Below are positions 1-7,042 of a DNA stretch of 40,226 bases, piece after piece. Positions within the stretch are counted from its first letter, which is position 1, and every line of letters starts with the position of its first letter. The stretch lies in the IMG/VR virus record IMGVR_UViG_3300046506_000475, positions 1 through 40,226 of that record; one strand, given 5' to 3'. The notes beneath the pieces were generated by a model. It was not told the origin of the DNA and did not search any database. It was given only the letters and a program-made list of their open reading frames with translations. This DNA comes from a virus. Position numbers and translations under genes: made by a program.

Positions 1-1197
1 TCAGGCTTGTACCGATTTTATACCAATCATCGCTTGCTCAAGCTTTCCGACCTCTGACCAGTCAGTTGTTGACGATAGCCATTTTGCGTAAGTCGTCAGT
101 AACACCTGGACGCTGTGGCCAAGCTGGCCGGCGATAAACGCAGGGTTCATGCCTGCCATTAGACACATAGTTGCATAGGTGTGTCGGCAGTTGTACTGCG
201 GTCGATGCCGTAGATCAAGCGCCGTCAAAGCCTTGCTGAACTGGTCGCCGGTTTGAGACGGGCGGCAGATGAATTCAGACCCTCCCGATGGCGGAAACAC
301 ATACTGCGATTTGGTCTTGATTCTCCGACGCTGTAGCAGTCGATCATCGGCGATCTGCTTGGCTTGCCGCAGGGCATTCAACGCTCGGCTATTAAGCATT
401 ACCGTCCTCGCGTACTTCGTTTTGGTGCGCTCCTCTACTTCCCCATCTACGACGATTCGGCAGACGTGTGCAGTGCGCGCTTCCATGTCGATCTCATCCC
501 AACGCAACGCCGCTATCTCTCCGGTTCTCAGCCCGCTGAAGAACGCAAATTCAAAGTAAGCGGCAAATATCCGCACGCCTGGCTTTTTAAAATTCGCGTA
601 CATCCACTCAACGATTACAGCCGCTTCATCACCCGAAAACGGATCTACCTGCTTTTTTGCTTTTTTCGGGAGCTTGATCGGCGTCGCCGGATTGCGATCA
701 AGCAACTCATCCTGCACGGCAGACTTCAGTAGTGAAGTGACCCGCGCTATCGACTCGCGTTTAATCGACTGTGTTTCCCAAACTGTTTCGCTTATTACCC
801 TGCGTAGCACCATCGTGGTGATTGCCGTTATCGGTAGCTGCCCAAGCCATGGCATCCAGTAGGTATTGATCGTTGCGCGATAGTTTCTCCGAGTGCCCGG
901 CACGATCTCCAAACTATCAATCCAGGCCTGGGCGTACTCGCCGAACGTCATCACCAACGATACAGGCAGGTAGCTGGAGTTGGGGAACAGCTCAGCGTAT
1001 CGCTGATCATCCAAAACCCCATGCTTTGCCAGGCTTATTACTTGATCGCGTAAATCGGCTGCCGCTTTAATCCCTTTTGGGGTTTGTGGGTGTGCGAGAG
1101 TCTCGCAGCGTCGCTCGCCTCTCCAGGTGAAGCGAATGCGAATGGACTGGCCAACGATTTCAACTCCTGTGGGCAGGCCCATTGGCTTTCTAGCCAT
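1..1197 (-). CDS. int: Phage integrase (tyrosine recombinase)
   Basis: Site-specific recombinase expected to integrate and, with the excisionase, excise the prophage. The 398-residue protein has an N-terminal arm-binding domain of the DUF3596 type (about residues 1-70), a core-binding domain (about 80-170) and a catalytic domain. Catalytic residues visible are Arg224 (SGLRTGE), a Lys near 259-261, Arg338, His361 (LGHS) and the nucleophile Tyr370. The usual His of the HxxR box is Tyr335 (YNCR); I believe this is a known variant among related phage integrases. The ATG start is supported by an AGGAG box on the minus strand, and the first codons overlap the end of the excisionase gene. The stop codon is the first base of the window, so attL lies immediately outside it. 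Confidence 0.95.
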   Translation of the reverse strand: MARKPMGLPTGVEIVGQSIRIRFTWRGERRCETLAHPQTPKGIKAAADLRDQVISLAKHGVLDDQRYAELFPNSSYLPVSLVMTFGEYAQAWIDSLEIVPGTRRNYRATINTYWMPWLGQLPITAITTMVLRRVISETVWETQSIKRESIARVTSLLKSAVQDELLDRNPATPIKLPKKAKKQVDPFSGDEAAVIVEWMYANFKKPGVRIFAAYFEFAFFSGLRTGEIAALRWDEIDMEARTAHVCRIVVDGEVEERTKTKYARTVMLNSRALNALRQAKQIADDRLLQRRRIKTKSQYVFPPSGGSEFICRPSQTGDQFSKALTALDLRHRPQYNCRHTYATMCLMAGMNPAFIAGQLGHSVQVLLTTYAKWLSSTTDWSEVGKLEQAMIGIKSVQA

Positions 1198-1382
1198 GCT
1201 TCATATCTCCTTAAGCTATAAAATATTCTGCCGTCTATCTTGTTCCAAACACCTTCAGGAATTACGCGACGGTCGCGCTTGCCCTCCAGTGCCCGCTTGG
1301 TGGTGCCGATGATTTCGGCCATCCGAGCCTCCGGCACTTTGTCGAGCTGAAAGGGTTCCTGTGATTTCTGTATTTCCGGCAT
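1038..1382 (-). CDS. xis: Excisionase-like protein
   Basis: Probable recombination directionality factor. The core (segment GTTKRALEGKR, then IPEGVWNKIDGRIFYSLRRY, then EAWLESQW) matches the winged-helix excisionases I know from Pseudomonas prophages. The reading frame is open upstream to 1742, but that longer start has no ribosome site. The ATG at 1382 is preceded by GAGG at good spacing and gives a 114-residue protein of normal size. The last 160 bases overlap the integrase start in another frame, so the two are co-transcribed and probably translationally linked. The open stretch 1383-1742 upstream could be an N-terminal extension, but I see no support for it. Confidence 0.75.
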   Translation of the reverse strand: MPEIQKSQEPFQLDKVPEARMAEIIGTTKRALEGKRDRRVIPEGVWNKIDGRIFYSLRRYEAWLESQWACPQELKSLASPFAFASPGEASDAARLSHTHKPQKGLKRQPIYAIK

Positions 1383-1872
1383 AGGAATACCTCGCCCGCC
1401 GCTCACCGGCAGGCATGTAGGGGGATTGGGGATAGGGTATTTCTTGCTGATGCGGTCGGAGATCTGGTCCAACTCCCGGGCCATTTCAAACATCTGGTTG
1501 TTGTCGCGGCGGGATACAATGGGGGATCGTTGAACGTTGCGGCCGCTCAAGCTCCAGGCGGCAAGCACGATCAGCCTGGCCTCAAGAGCCGCTTCATGGC
1601 CTAGGTCCGTTGTAGATGAAGGCGTGGGCTCGCCAGTGGGGGAGGGGCGATCATCGGTACCCTCCGCATTACCAGCCTTTGCTCCGTGACGTCCTTGGAG
1701 AGAGCTCTCTATATGTGAGCGATGAACGGTGAGTCGCAGCATTTCGCAACGAGCGAAACAACTCCCTTCCTCTGGATTACAAGCTCAACTCCTTGCCATG
1801 CTGGCAGTTTGGCATATCTTGGGTTATGGTTTGCTACGTGAATTTTTTGTTCTCTTGAGCGGGAGTTTAAAG

Positions 1873-2223
1873 TTGAGTTTTCCTTCTATACCAAATCCGC
1901 CGCCTCTGTCAGGGCTTGCTCATGGTCTGGGTTTTCCTGCAAGTCCTATCGTTAAGGGGCAGTGGTTTAAAAATCAGGAAATGCGATTGGATGGGTGGTC
2001 GTTTCAAAATTGTAGGTTCGATGGATGTAGGTTAAATGTTGCTTCTACAACATTTAAGTTAGAGCGATGCTACATTGATGAGCATACCTCTATAGTGTTT
2101 GAGGGGGCTATTTTGAATGTCGTACGTCTGTTTCATGTTCGCAACGAGTATATGAAAAAAAGCGCTCCTTATTTTGCACCGACCTATCATGAAGACGGTA
2201 CGATATCAATTGGAGCGGCATAG
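1873..2223 (+). CDS. Small pentapeptide-like hypothetical protein
   Basis: A 116-residue protein of unknown function. The middle segment (LDGWSFQNCRFDGCRLNV, then FKLERCYIDE and IVFEGAIL) has the alternating aromatic/Cys spacing of a short pentapeptide-like right-handed helix. I chose the TTG at 1873 because GGGAG lies seven bases upstream; the frame is open back to a GTG at 1729, which lacks a ribosome site. It is one base away from the next gene, so the two form a unit. The region is AT-rich compared with the phage core, as expected for a late-acquired accessory gene. It is transcribed away from the excisionase. Confidence 0.6.
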   Translation: MSFPSIPNPPPLSGLAHGLGFPASPIVKGQWFKNQEMRLDGWSFQNCRFDGCRLNVASTTFKLERCYIDEHTSIVFEGAILNVVRLFHVRNEYMKKSAPYFAPTYHEDGTISIGAA

Positions 2224-2224
2224 C

Positions 2225-2818
2225 ATGGGGGTCAATGGAAAATTTGAAACCACGGTTTCGCTGACTCCCCAAAAAAGCCAAGTTTTTACTATTGGTTGCT
2301 TGACTGTTTGTGGTCTAAGTTTGGCAGCTTGTTTTGCGTTTTTATGGACGGGTCGAAATGGGTGGGAGATCCCTCTTTATAGTTCCGCAGCAGCAGGGGC
2401 TATGGGATTACTGTGCTGGATTCTATCTCACCGAAATAGCGATCTTGCTGGTGGAAAGTCAACTCATTTGACGGCTGCTGAATCGGGGCTTGCTATGACT
2501 TTCGACGCCCGTAATCCACCGACTAAGCAAATGTTATTGATTTTTTCAAACTATGTAGAAGCAATTGCTCATAGGGCGCCTCTTCCGCGCTCAAACGGAT
2601 TAATCGATAGCGCTGGGAATGTAATAGTAGGCTCAGAAGTTGAGGCTAATTTAGAGGTGGACAAGTTGAATGAGGTTGCCGCCCAGCAGACTGAAGCTAT
2701 TGAACGCTCTTTGGATCACGGATATAAAAGCCTAGAGGTCTCAGGTCGACAAGATGCGACTGCGCCACTTTACACCGGAGAGGCTCCAATTGAAGGAGTT
2801 TCTGGTAGTGGGAACTGA
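2225..2818 (+). CDS. Two-TM membrane protein, unknown
   Basis: Unrecognised 197-residue protein. Two hydrophobic segments lie near residues 20-42 (TIGCLTVCGLSLAACFAFLW) and 48-70 (IPLYSSAAAGAMGLLCWIL), forming a hairpin in the inner membrane, followed by about 125 soluble residues that would face the cytoplasm if the short N-terminus does. The tail is low-complexity (ending GVSGSGN). It starts one base after the stop of the upstream gene, with GGAGCGG before the ATG, so both are read from one message. A small membrane-anchored protein beside the integrase suggests a superinfection-exclusion or defence role, but nothing in the sequence proves it. Confidence 0.6.
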   Translation: MGVNGKFETTVSLTPQKSQVFTIGCLTVCGLSLAACFAFLWTGRNGWEIPLYSSAAAGAMGLLCWILSHRNSDLAGGKSTHLTAAESGLAMTFDARNPPTKQMLLIFSNYVEAIAHRAPLPRSNGLIDSAGNVIVGSEVEANLEVDKLNEVAAQQTEAIERSLDHGYKSLEVSGRQDATAPLYTGEAPIEGVSGSGN

Positions 2819-3000
2819 TTCGCAGTCTATTTTATGTCTAAATTAACCCTTGTCTGTGTGCTCAAGTAAACTTCTAAATTGAAGTGCGGTGCTGGAGCGA
2901 TGCTTTTTATTTCGCTAAAATCATTGGGTCAGTCATAATGTTGCTGATGTAGAAAAGGTTAATGTGATTACGAGTTTAATGGCCTCGTAGTGTCCAGTGA

Positions 3001-3099
3001 GCATGTAAAGCATGTAAAGCATGTAAAGCATGTAAAGCATGTAAAGCATGTAAAGCATGTAAAGCATGTAAAGCATGTAAAGCATGTAAAGCATTGAAA
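3001..3099. repeat. Ten-copy 9-bp tandem repeat (GCATGTAAA)n
   Basis: Ten perfect head-to-tail copies of GCATGTAAA occupy 3001-3090, followed by one degenerate copy (GCATTGAAA). They lie in the 380-base non-coding gap 2819-3198, about 100 bases before the PutAbiC-like gene. Open frames through the array encode only monotonous LYM or HAL repeats and have no ribosome site, so I read it as non-coding. Such arrays change copy number by slippage and could alter promoter spacing, or could be clustered protein-binding sites. Apart from this array I see no gene in the gap. Confidence 0.95.
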
Positions 3100-3198
3100 T
3101 CGTTATGTCCGATAGAAAGTTCAACACCGTTTTGCCACGGCGGTGATAGCAATACGTGATTTGCCGTAGGGTTTATAGTTTTGGAAAGTGGAGTTGTT

Positions 3199-3867
3199 AT
3201 GAAAAAGGTATTCAAGAAATATTTTTTGAGCTTTTGGTTTTTCGCGATTGTACTGGTTTTCTGTTCGGGTTTTGCCACAATCTGTCTTTATCGCACCTAT
3301 CTTGGCGTTGAGTTTTCTCGTAATCCTAGCGATTGGTCAGTGTTCGGAAGTTATTTTGGTGGGGTTGTAGGGCCACTAGTGTCATTTGTTACCCTGCTTG
3401 CAGTCCTGAGGACTGTATATCTTCAAAAGGAGTTGCTAGGTGTGCAGCGCTCTGAGTTTGACAGCTTGATGAGACTTCAGTTGAACACCTTTGCTTCTCA
3501 GGAAAGACAAGTTAAAAACGCCATGGCGATAGCAGATCGTGAACATATGGAGCGCTCACGCGGCGCATGTTTGCAGATGCTTGATCGCCAGTTACTCCAT
3601 ACCGAGAATAAGTTGACGCGTCTTAATAGTGTTTTTGATACCGTGATTAGTCTTCGGTCTAGTAATCCTGATGAGGTTGTTGAGTTAGTTTCATCGATAA
3701 AAACTTATACTGATGCGTGCATTCAGTTGACCGAAATTTTTCAAAAAATATCTATCAGCGTTTCTACTGATGAGTACGAAAGCCCGGAGGCTCTGCATGA
3801 GTTCTTCAGGAGCGAAATGTCAAAGGCATACGAACAAACCGCTGTCGCAGAAGATGCACAATCCTAG
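3199..3867 (+). CDS. PutAbiC-like two-TM protein
   Basis: A 222-residue protein with TM1 near residues 8-30, the motif DWSVFGSYFGGVVGPLVSF (45-63), TM2 near 55-75, then a long charged helical region (LQKELLGVQRSEFDSL onward). The W-x-x-FG-x-x-FGG-x-x-x-PL motif followed by a membrane helix and LQ is characteristic of the putative abortive-infection family PutAbiC (PF16872) and related membrane proteins. The ATG at 3199 has GTGGAG upstream; the TTG at 3181 is less likely. It is AT-rich, has its own intergenic region with the tandem repeat, and no partner gene follows in the same direction. Its anti-phage role is inferred from family resemblance only. Confidence 0.65.
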   Translation: MKKVFKKYFLSFWFFAIVLVFCSGFATICLYRTYLGVEFSRNPSDWSVFGSYFGGVVGPLVSFVTLLAVLRTVYLQKELLGVQRSEFDSLMRLQLNTFASQERQVKNAMAIADREHMERSRGACLQMLDRQLLHTENKLTRLNSVFDTVISLRSSNPDEVVELVSSIKTYTDACIQLTEIFQKISISVSTDEYESPEALHEFFRSEMSKAYEQTAVAEDAQS

Positions 3868-3925
3868 CGCCATTCGGATCTTCGTCAGCTTGAGGTCCAA
3901 CATATGCGAAAGGCATACCGCTTTA

Positions 3926-4072
3926 TCACATGCTTTGGTCGGCCTTAATGATGTCGGCCAACTCAACCGTAAATTTCTCTACGCGCAAAGCTGAATCCTT
4001 CGCTGCTGCCTTGTCATGCTTGCGGCGCTGCTTTAGCGGCATCGCCGTCGGCTGTTGCTCTTCCTCGGCCAT
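3926..4072 (-). CDS. Small 48-residue protein
   Basis: Short gene encoding a highly charged peptide that begins MAEEEQQPTAMPLKQRRKHD and ends DIIKADQSM. The composition and amphipathic C-terminal helix look like real coding sequence rather than chance. The ribosome site is weak (GTAGG). It lies downstream of two other minus-strand genes and probably closes the leftward early operon that begins at PL near 5690. Function unknown. Confidence 0.5.
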   Translation of the reverse strand: MAEEEQQPTAMPLKQRRKHDKAAAKDSALRVEKFTVELADIIKADQSM

Positions 4073-4125
4073 GGCCTACTTCTTCGATTGCATGTACTGA
4101 CCGATCGGGCCATGCCTTTCGCCGA

Positions 4126-4455
4126 CTATGTCTTAATTGGTTGATCATGCGCTTTTTGGGGATGCGCTGATAACTGGGACCATCCTTCAATATTGACCTT
4201 CTTGCCGTCAGCGCGAGCCTCAAGCAACTGTGCTCGGTTGATCGCTGCCTTCCAGGTGAAGCAAATCCCCATGACCTTGCCGGTAGAGCGTTCGACAACG
4301 TGATAGGCGCCGGCACCTTTGTTGACTACCTGGAAGCGAACCTCTTGCGCTGGCTGTTCCTTGCCGATCATGGCGTACATTGCGCTAGTTGCAATGGTTG
4401 CGCGGACACGGAGGGCCGCGAGCCCTTCGGTGCGTTCTTGCATTGATGGGGGCAT
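4126..4455 (-). CDS. Hypothetical early protein (109 aa)
   Basis: Unrecognised 109-residue protein of the leftward early operon. It starts MPPSMQERTEGLAALRVR and contains FQVVNKGAGAYHVVERSTG, then FTWKAAINRAQLLEARADGK, which reads like a small compact domain with a beta pair and a helix. The ATG at 4455 has AAGGA upstream, whereas the frame open back to 4575 runs through the neighbouring gene's sequence and is not needed. It lies 22 bases after the LuxR-type gene and is likely co-transcribed with it. Confidence 0.65.
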   Translation of the reverse strand: MPPSMQERTEGLAALRVRATIATSAMYAMIGKEQPAQEVRFQVVNKGAGAYHVVERSTGKVMGICFTWKAAINRAQLLEARADGKKVNIEGWSQLSAHPQKAHDQPIKT

Positions 4456-4477
4456 GTCTTTTCCTTCGGCGTTTGAA

Positions 4478-4861
4478 TTAGGCGAGCAGTACCGGTTGCT
4501 CCGCGCGGCGCACCACCCTGACTTGCGCCGTCCGGCGTTCCGGCACCCGGCGATCACGACGCATGGCGTCATCACCGACCACTGCGTGCATGGCGATCAG
4601 CGCAGCCAGGGCGAAGCACATCGGCGAGATGATCTGGCGGCGCATGGCCTCGGCGATCATCGCGGTCTGGCGGGACACGCCGAGCTTGAACATGGCGCAG
4701 GAAAGGCGCTTGGCCACAGTGCAGGCTGCAACGTCGAACTGCCGGGCAATTTCTTTGGCCGTCATGCCCTGGGCGGCGGCTAGTAGGTACTGAAGCTCTT
4801 TAGGCGCAAGGCCTCTACCGAGGTGACCCTTCCATGCGCCGCAGGTAATTTCTCTGTCCAT
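4478..4861 (-). CDS. LuxR-type HTH protein
   Basis: Probable small transcription regulator of 127 residues. Residues about 19-73 (LAPKELQYLLAAAQGMTAKE, then IARQFDVAACTVAKRLSCAM) form a GerE/LuxR-type helix-turn-helix with the usual helical spacing. There is no receiver or ligand domain. The C-terminus has a hydrophobic stretch (PMCFALAALIAMHAVVG) and then an Arg-rich tail. ATG is preceded by GAGG at eight bases. It is divergent from the small gene at 4984, across a 122-base gap. Target and effect unknown. Confidence 0.75.
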   Translation of the reverse strand: MDREITCGAWKGHLGRGLAPKELQYLLAAAQGMTAKEIARQFDVAACTVAKRLSCAMFKLGVSRQTAMIAEAMRRQIISPMCFALAALIAMHAVVGDDAMRRDRRVPERRTAQVRVVRRAEQPVLLA

Positions 4862-4983
4862 TTAGAATCCTCGGTGTGATCACTGGGTGGCCTGCGGCCA
4901 GCTCACCACTGCCCAGGTGACGGGCTTTGCGCTAGGCTGAGCGCTCTCACACATCACAACCTGCAAAGGAGGGCGAACTGCGC

Positions 4984-5214
4984 ATGCGCAAGTTCAAGTT
5001 GAAGTTCAAACACGACGCTGACGACATGAATCCGAAGATTCTTGAGACCGACCGGTCGATCAAAGTAGGGGACGCTGTGGAGCTTGAGGACGGGTTCTGG
5101 TATGGCGTTATGGAGATTCGAATTCTGAAGCGAGATATTCAGCTAATTCTTTCGAAATCGTCTCAAGACGCAGAAGAGGCAAAGCTTGTAATGATGCAGT
5201 TATTGTCCGACTGA
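4984..5214 (+). CDS. Hypothetical protein (76 aa)
   Basis: Unrecognised 76-residue protein, basic at the N-terminus (MRKFKLKFKHD) with a predicted beta-rich middle (VGDAVELEDGFWYGVMEIRI) and a C-terminal helix. AAGGAGG lies 11 bases before the ATG. It is the only plus-strand gene inside the leftward early region, so it needs its own promoter in the 4862-4983 gap. Its 3' end is overlapped on the other strand by a weak 71-codon frame, which I judge less likely. Confidence 0.65.
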   Translation: MRKFKLKFKHDADDMNPKILETDRSIKVGDAVELEDGFWYGVMEIRILKRDIQLILSKSSQDAEEAKLVMMQLLSD

Positions 5215-5319
5215 GAACTGTAGTTGCGAACTTAAACCAGCTCTCTTTTTCGATGTCGCGGCTTGGGTGCATTAAGAAGAGTTTCGTCTTCAATCCTGGG
5301 TTTCCCTGGCACGCCAAGG

Positions 5320-5406
5320 TCATGAGGGCCGCCTAAATTTTTTTCCTTTTAATGACGGAGCTAAAACCCAAGGTTCGGTAATGTTTGTGCCTTCTGGCTG
5401 TAGCAT
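5320..5406 (-). CDS. Possible 28-residue leader peptide
   Basis: Very short frame starting MLQPEGTNITEPWVLAPSLK, with AGGAG eight bases upstream of the ATG. Its TGA stop overlaps the ATG of a weak 71-codon frame (5108-5323) as ATGA, the arrangement of translational coupling, but that second frame runs into the opposite-strand gene at 4984-5214. I report it because of the good ribosome site; it may be spurious. Confidence 0.25.
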   Translation of the reverse strand: MLQPEGTNITEPWVLAPSLKGKKFRRPS

Positions 5407-5431
5407 TTCGACACTCCTCTTAGTCATCCCA

Positions 5432-5455
5432 AAGCACCCTCGCAAGAAGGTGCTT
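5432..5455. other. Hairpin in PL leader region
   Basis: Perfect 7-bp inverted repeat AAGCACC/GGTGCTT with a 10-base loop, between two small minus-strand frames. There is no T-run on either strand, so it is not a standard terminator. It could be an RNA element in the leftward early transcript. Confidence 0.45.
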
Positions 5456-5480
5456 CAGTGATGCGCTTCGCCCGGACCCG

Positions 5481-5627
5481 CTACTGGCGTCGGTCACAGG
5501 CACAATCAAATTGTTCTTCCAGCCGCGGGCCTTTCGGCTTGTTCTCCCGCTGGATAACTGCATATGGCGCTTTACGCTGCACGCCCGGGTCAGTTGCCAA
5601 CCCTCTGAACTGTTGAGGCCGGTTCAT
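5481..5627 (-). CDS. First gene of leftward early operon (48 aa)
   Basis: Short gene encoding MNRPQQFRGLATDPGVQRKA, then YAVIQRENKPKGPRLEEQFD and a Cys-containing end (CACDRRQ). GGAAGG lies upstream of the ATG. It begins about 35 bases after the expected start point of PL, the position that the N antiterminator holds in lambda. The protein is basic but I do not recognise an N-type Arg-rich motif, so the role stays open. Confidence 0.6.
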   Translation of the reverse strand: MNRPQQFRGLATDPGVQRKAPYAVIQRENKPKGPRLEEQFDCACDRRQ

Positions 5628-5669
5628 CGCTGCCTTCCACCTGGCCGGTTGTTATCCGGCGACGAGGTA

Positions 5670-5698
5670 AATTAACCGCCGGTTTATATTTATGTCAA
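5670..5698 (-). promoter_or_regulatory. Leftward early promoter PL
   Basis: On the minus strand a perfect TTGACA (bases 5698-5693) is followed after 17 bases by TTAATT (5675-5670). One operator lies in the spacer and the other just upstream of the -35, so repressor binding would block it. It should drive the minus-strand genes from 5627 downward. Confidence 0.75.
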
Positions 5699-5711
5699 TA
5701 CCGGCGGTTAA
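5672..5711. promoter_or_regulatory. OL-like operator pair
   Basis: Two inverted copies of the operator: AACCGCCGGTT at 5674-5684 (perfect dyad about a central C) and TACCGGCGGTT at 5699-5709 (the reverse complement with one change). Centres are 25 bases apart, matching the 24-25 base spacing at the repressor-cro operators. They overlap the PL promoter. Confidence 0.85.
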
Positions 5712-5720
5712 TTTATTTTT

Positions 5721-5748
5721 TTGTAAAGGTGGGTTAAAATTTTAAAAT
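5721..5748 (+). promoter_or_regulatory. SOS promoter of the DUF1654 gene
   Basis: TTGTAA (5721-5726) and TAAAAT (5743-5748) are separated by 16 bases. The expected start point near 5755 falls inside the LexA box, so LexA would cover it. Confidence 0.55.
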
Positions 5749-5749
5749 G

Positions 5750-5765
5750 CTGTATATTCATACAG
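5750..5765. promoter_or_regulatory. LexA box
   Basis: CTGTATATTCATACAG fits the gammaproteobacterial LexA consensus CTG-N10-CAG with an AT-rich alternating centre. It ends 19 bases before the ATG of the DUF1654 gene. Confidence 0.85.
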
Positions 5766-5784
5766 TATCTTTTTGAGGTTTAAG

Positions 5785-6096
5785 ATGGCCAGCGAACGGA
5801 AGAAGCAAGAACAAAAATCAGAAATGAGCGGTATGGAGCGCTTAGCGTTGCGCGTTTCATCGATGATCAACCACCCCGTGGCGCAGGCGCAGCGCTGGGT
5901 GACGATTCATCGCCTGGACACGGACGGAGATCGGGAGTGGGAAGAGGTTCTAGGGGTGATAGCCGAAACCGACGAGCTTGAGTTGACGCTCAATGACGAT
6001 GGCAGCGTGACGGTAAGGTGGGAGCAGCTGGAAGTCGAGGCGGCAGGGCAGGGTGAACCTGCATTTGAGCAGGAAGAGGAGGTGGCGCCTTTCTAG
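5785..6096 (+). CDS. DUF1654 protein, LexA-controlled
   Basis: A 103-residue protein of family DUF1654 (PF07867), recognisable from MERLALRVSSMINHPVAQAQ, then RWVTIHRLDTDGDREWEEVL and the closing IAETDELELTLNDDGSVTVR. The family is common in Pseudomonas and its phages; its biochemical role is not known to me. ATG has GAGG eight bases upstream. A LexA box covers the promoter, so expression should rise on DNA damage, and the OL pair lies 60 bases further upstream. The acidic tail (EQEEEVAPF) is poorly conserved. Confidence 0.85.
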   Translation: MASERKKQEQKSEMSGMERLALRVSSMINHPVAQAQRWVTIHRLDTDGDREWEEVLGVIAETDELELTLNDDGSVTVRWEQLEVEAAGQGEPAFEQEEEVAPF

Positions 6097-6220
6097 CGGA
6101 GTTGCCGATAACGGCTACTCTTAGGTAACTATAAATGTGATAATAGCAAGCAAGCTTGATGGCGCTAAGCCATCATCGAGTTGAGTTTTAAATGTGTCTA
6201 ATTTTAGGAGTCTCTGCTCA

Positions 6221-7042
6221 GTGTTTTCCGAGAAAGAGATAAAAGCGGTTCTTATTGACTGGCTTTTTGACAGGGGCATGGTTAATGACGCTGTTATTGT
6301 TAACGAGATGGTTGTAGCCAACTGGTCTCGACGAGCGGACATCGCCGTTGCTAATGGTCGCCTCTATGGCTTTGAGATAAAAAGTCATTTTGATACTTTG
6401 AAGAGGTTGCCGGGTCAAGTTGAGTCTTTTCAGGCGCATTTTGATAAGGTCGTTGTAGTTGCCGCGACCAAATTTATTGCCTCGATACAACGGGACTATC
6501 CTTCAGAAATTGGAATACTCGAGGTTTACAACGCGTCTGGTCGTGCAAAAATTCGTCAAGTTCGACCTGGTCGTATATGCGAAGTTAAGGATGTCTCAAA
6601 GCTCACAAGCCTAATAACCAAGTCAGAGCTTGAAAGATTTGTAAAGCAGAGTGGCGTACCATTTCAGGCAGGAATGCTTAGGTCCGAGCTGGTCAACGCC
6701 TGCGGCTTGAGAGCTTCCAAACAGCTACGATCATATGTTTTAGACTGCATCAAGCAAAGGTATAGTAGTTCATTCAGAAATTTCTTAAATGAACGACAGG
6801 TCTGTACGACTGAGGCATGCCTTGATCTCCTCAGCAAAAGCGCAACAATTCGGGTTAATCTCGAGCGTCAGGTCGCTATGTATAGCGAAGGGTATCATCC
6901 AGCTCAGCGCGCTGAAAAAAAGATAGACTTCAGCATACTGGGTGATGGGATTGAGGCTCTCGAATTTGAGATGCCTCAATCAGTGTTGATACGTCGAAGG
7001 ACTCAGAAATCAAAGTCGTCGAAGTCTTCTTCGTCAGACTGA
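6221..7042 (+). CDS. sce7726-family nuclease-like protein
   Basis: A 273-residue protein of the sce7726 family, which I read as a PD-(D/E)xK-type nuclease fold. From the GTG start the candidate catalytic residues are Glu29 (VNEMVV), Asp40 (RADIAVANG), Glu52 and Lys54 (YGFEIKSH), followed by Gln66 in GQVESF, a Qxxx(Y/F) motif as in RecB/Cas4-type nucleases. The rest is helical, ending in a Ser/Lys tail (KSKSSKSSSSD). AGGAG lies ten bases before the GTG at 6221; the frame extends to a GTG at 6194 with a weaker site. It converges on the beta-family gene and overlaps it by 40 bases. In other genomes sce7726 genes lie beside sce7725/beta-type genes. Substrate unknown; a defence role is inferred. 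Confidence 0.75.
   Translation: MFSEKEIKAVLIDWLFDRGMVNDAVIVNEMVVANWSRRADIAVANGRLYGFEIKSHFDTLKRLPGQVESFQAHFDKVVVVAATKFIASIQRDYPSEIGILEVYNASGRAKIRQVRPGRICEVKDVSKLTSLITKSELERFVKQSGVPFQAGMLRSELVNACGLRASKQLRSYVLDCIKQRYSSSFRNFLNERQVCTTEACLDLLSKSATIRVNLERQVAMYSEGYHPAQRAEKKIDFSILGDGIEALEFEMPQSVLIRRRTQKSKSSKSSSSD

Noticed and set aside
1383-1742. N-terminal extension of the excisionase, or a separate minus gene
   Set aside because: No ribosome site at 1742 and none of the other frames is open for long; the start at 1382 gives a normal-sized protein.
3001-3099. A CRISPR array
   Set aside because: Units are 9 bases with no spacers and no cas genes nearby.
2933-3127. Open frames encoding MLY or HAL repeats through the 9-bp array
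   Set aside because: The open reading results only from the repeat period being a multiple of three; there is no ribosome site and no sequence complexity.
4014-4316. 100-codon minus-strand frame
   Set aside because: It overlaps the better supported genes 3926-4072 and 4126-4455 in another frame and has an unlikely composition.
5108-5323. 71-codon minus-strand frame
   Set aside because: It overlaps the end of the better supported gene 4984-5214 on the opposite strand and lacks its own ribosome site; its only support is the ATGA overlap with a 28-codon frame.
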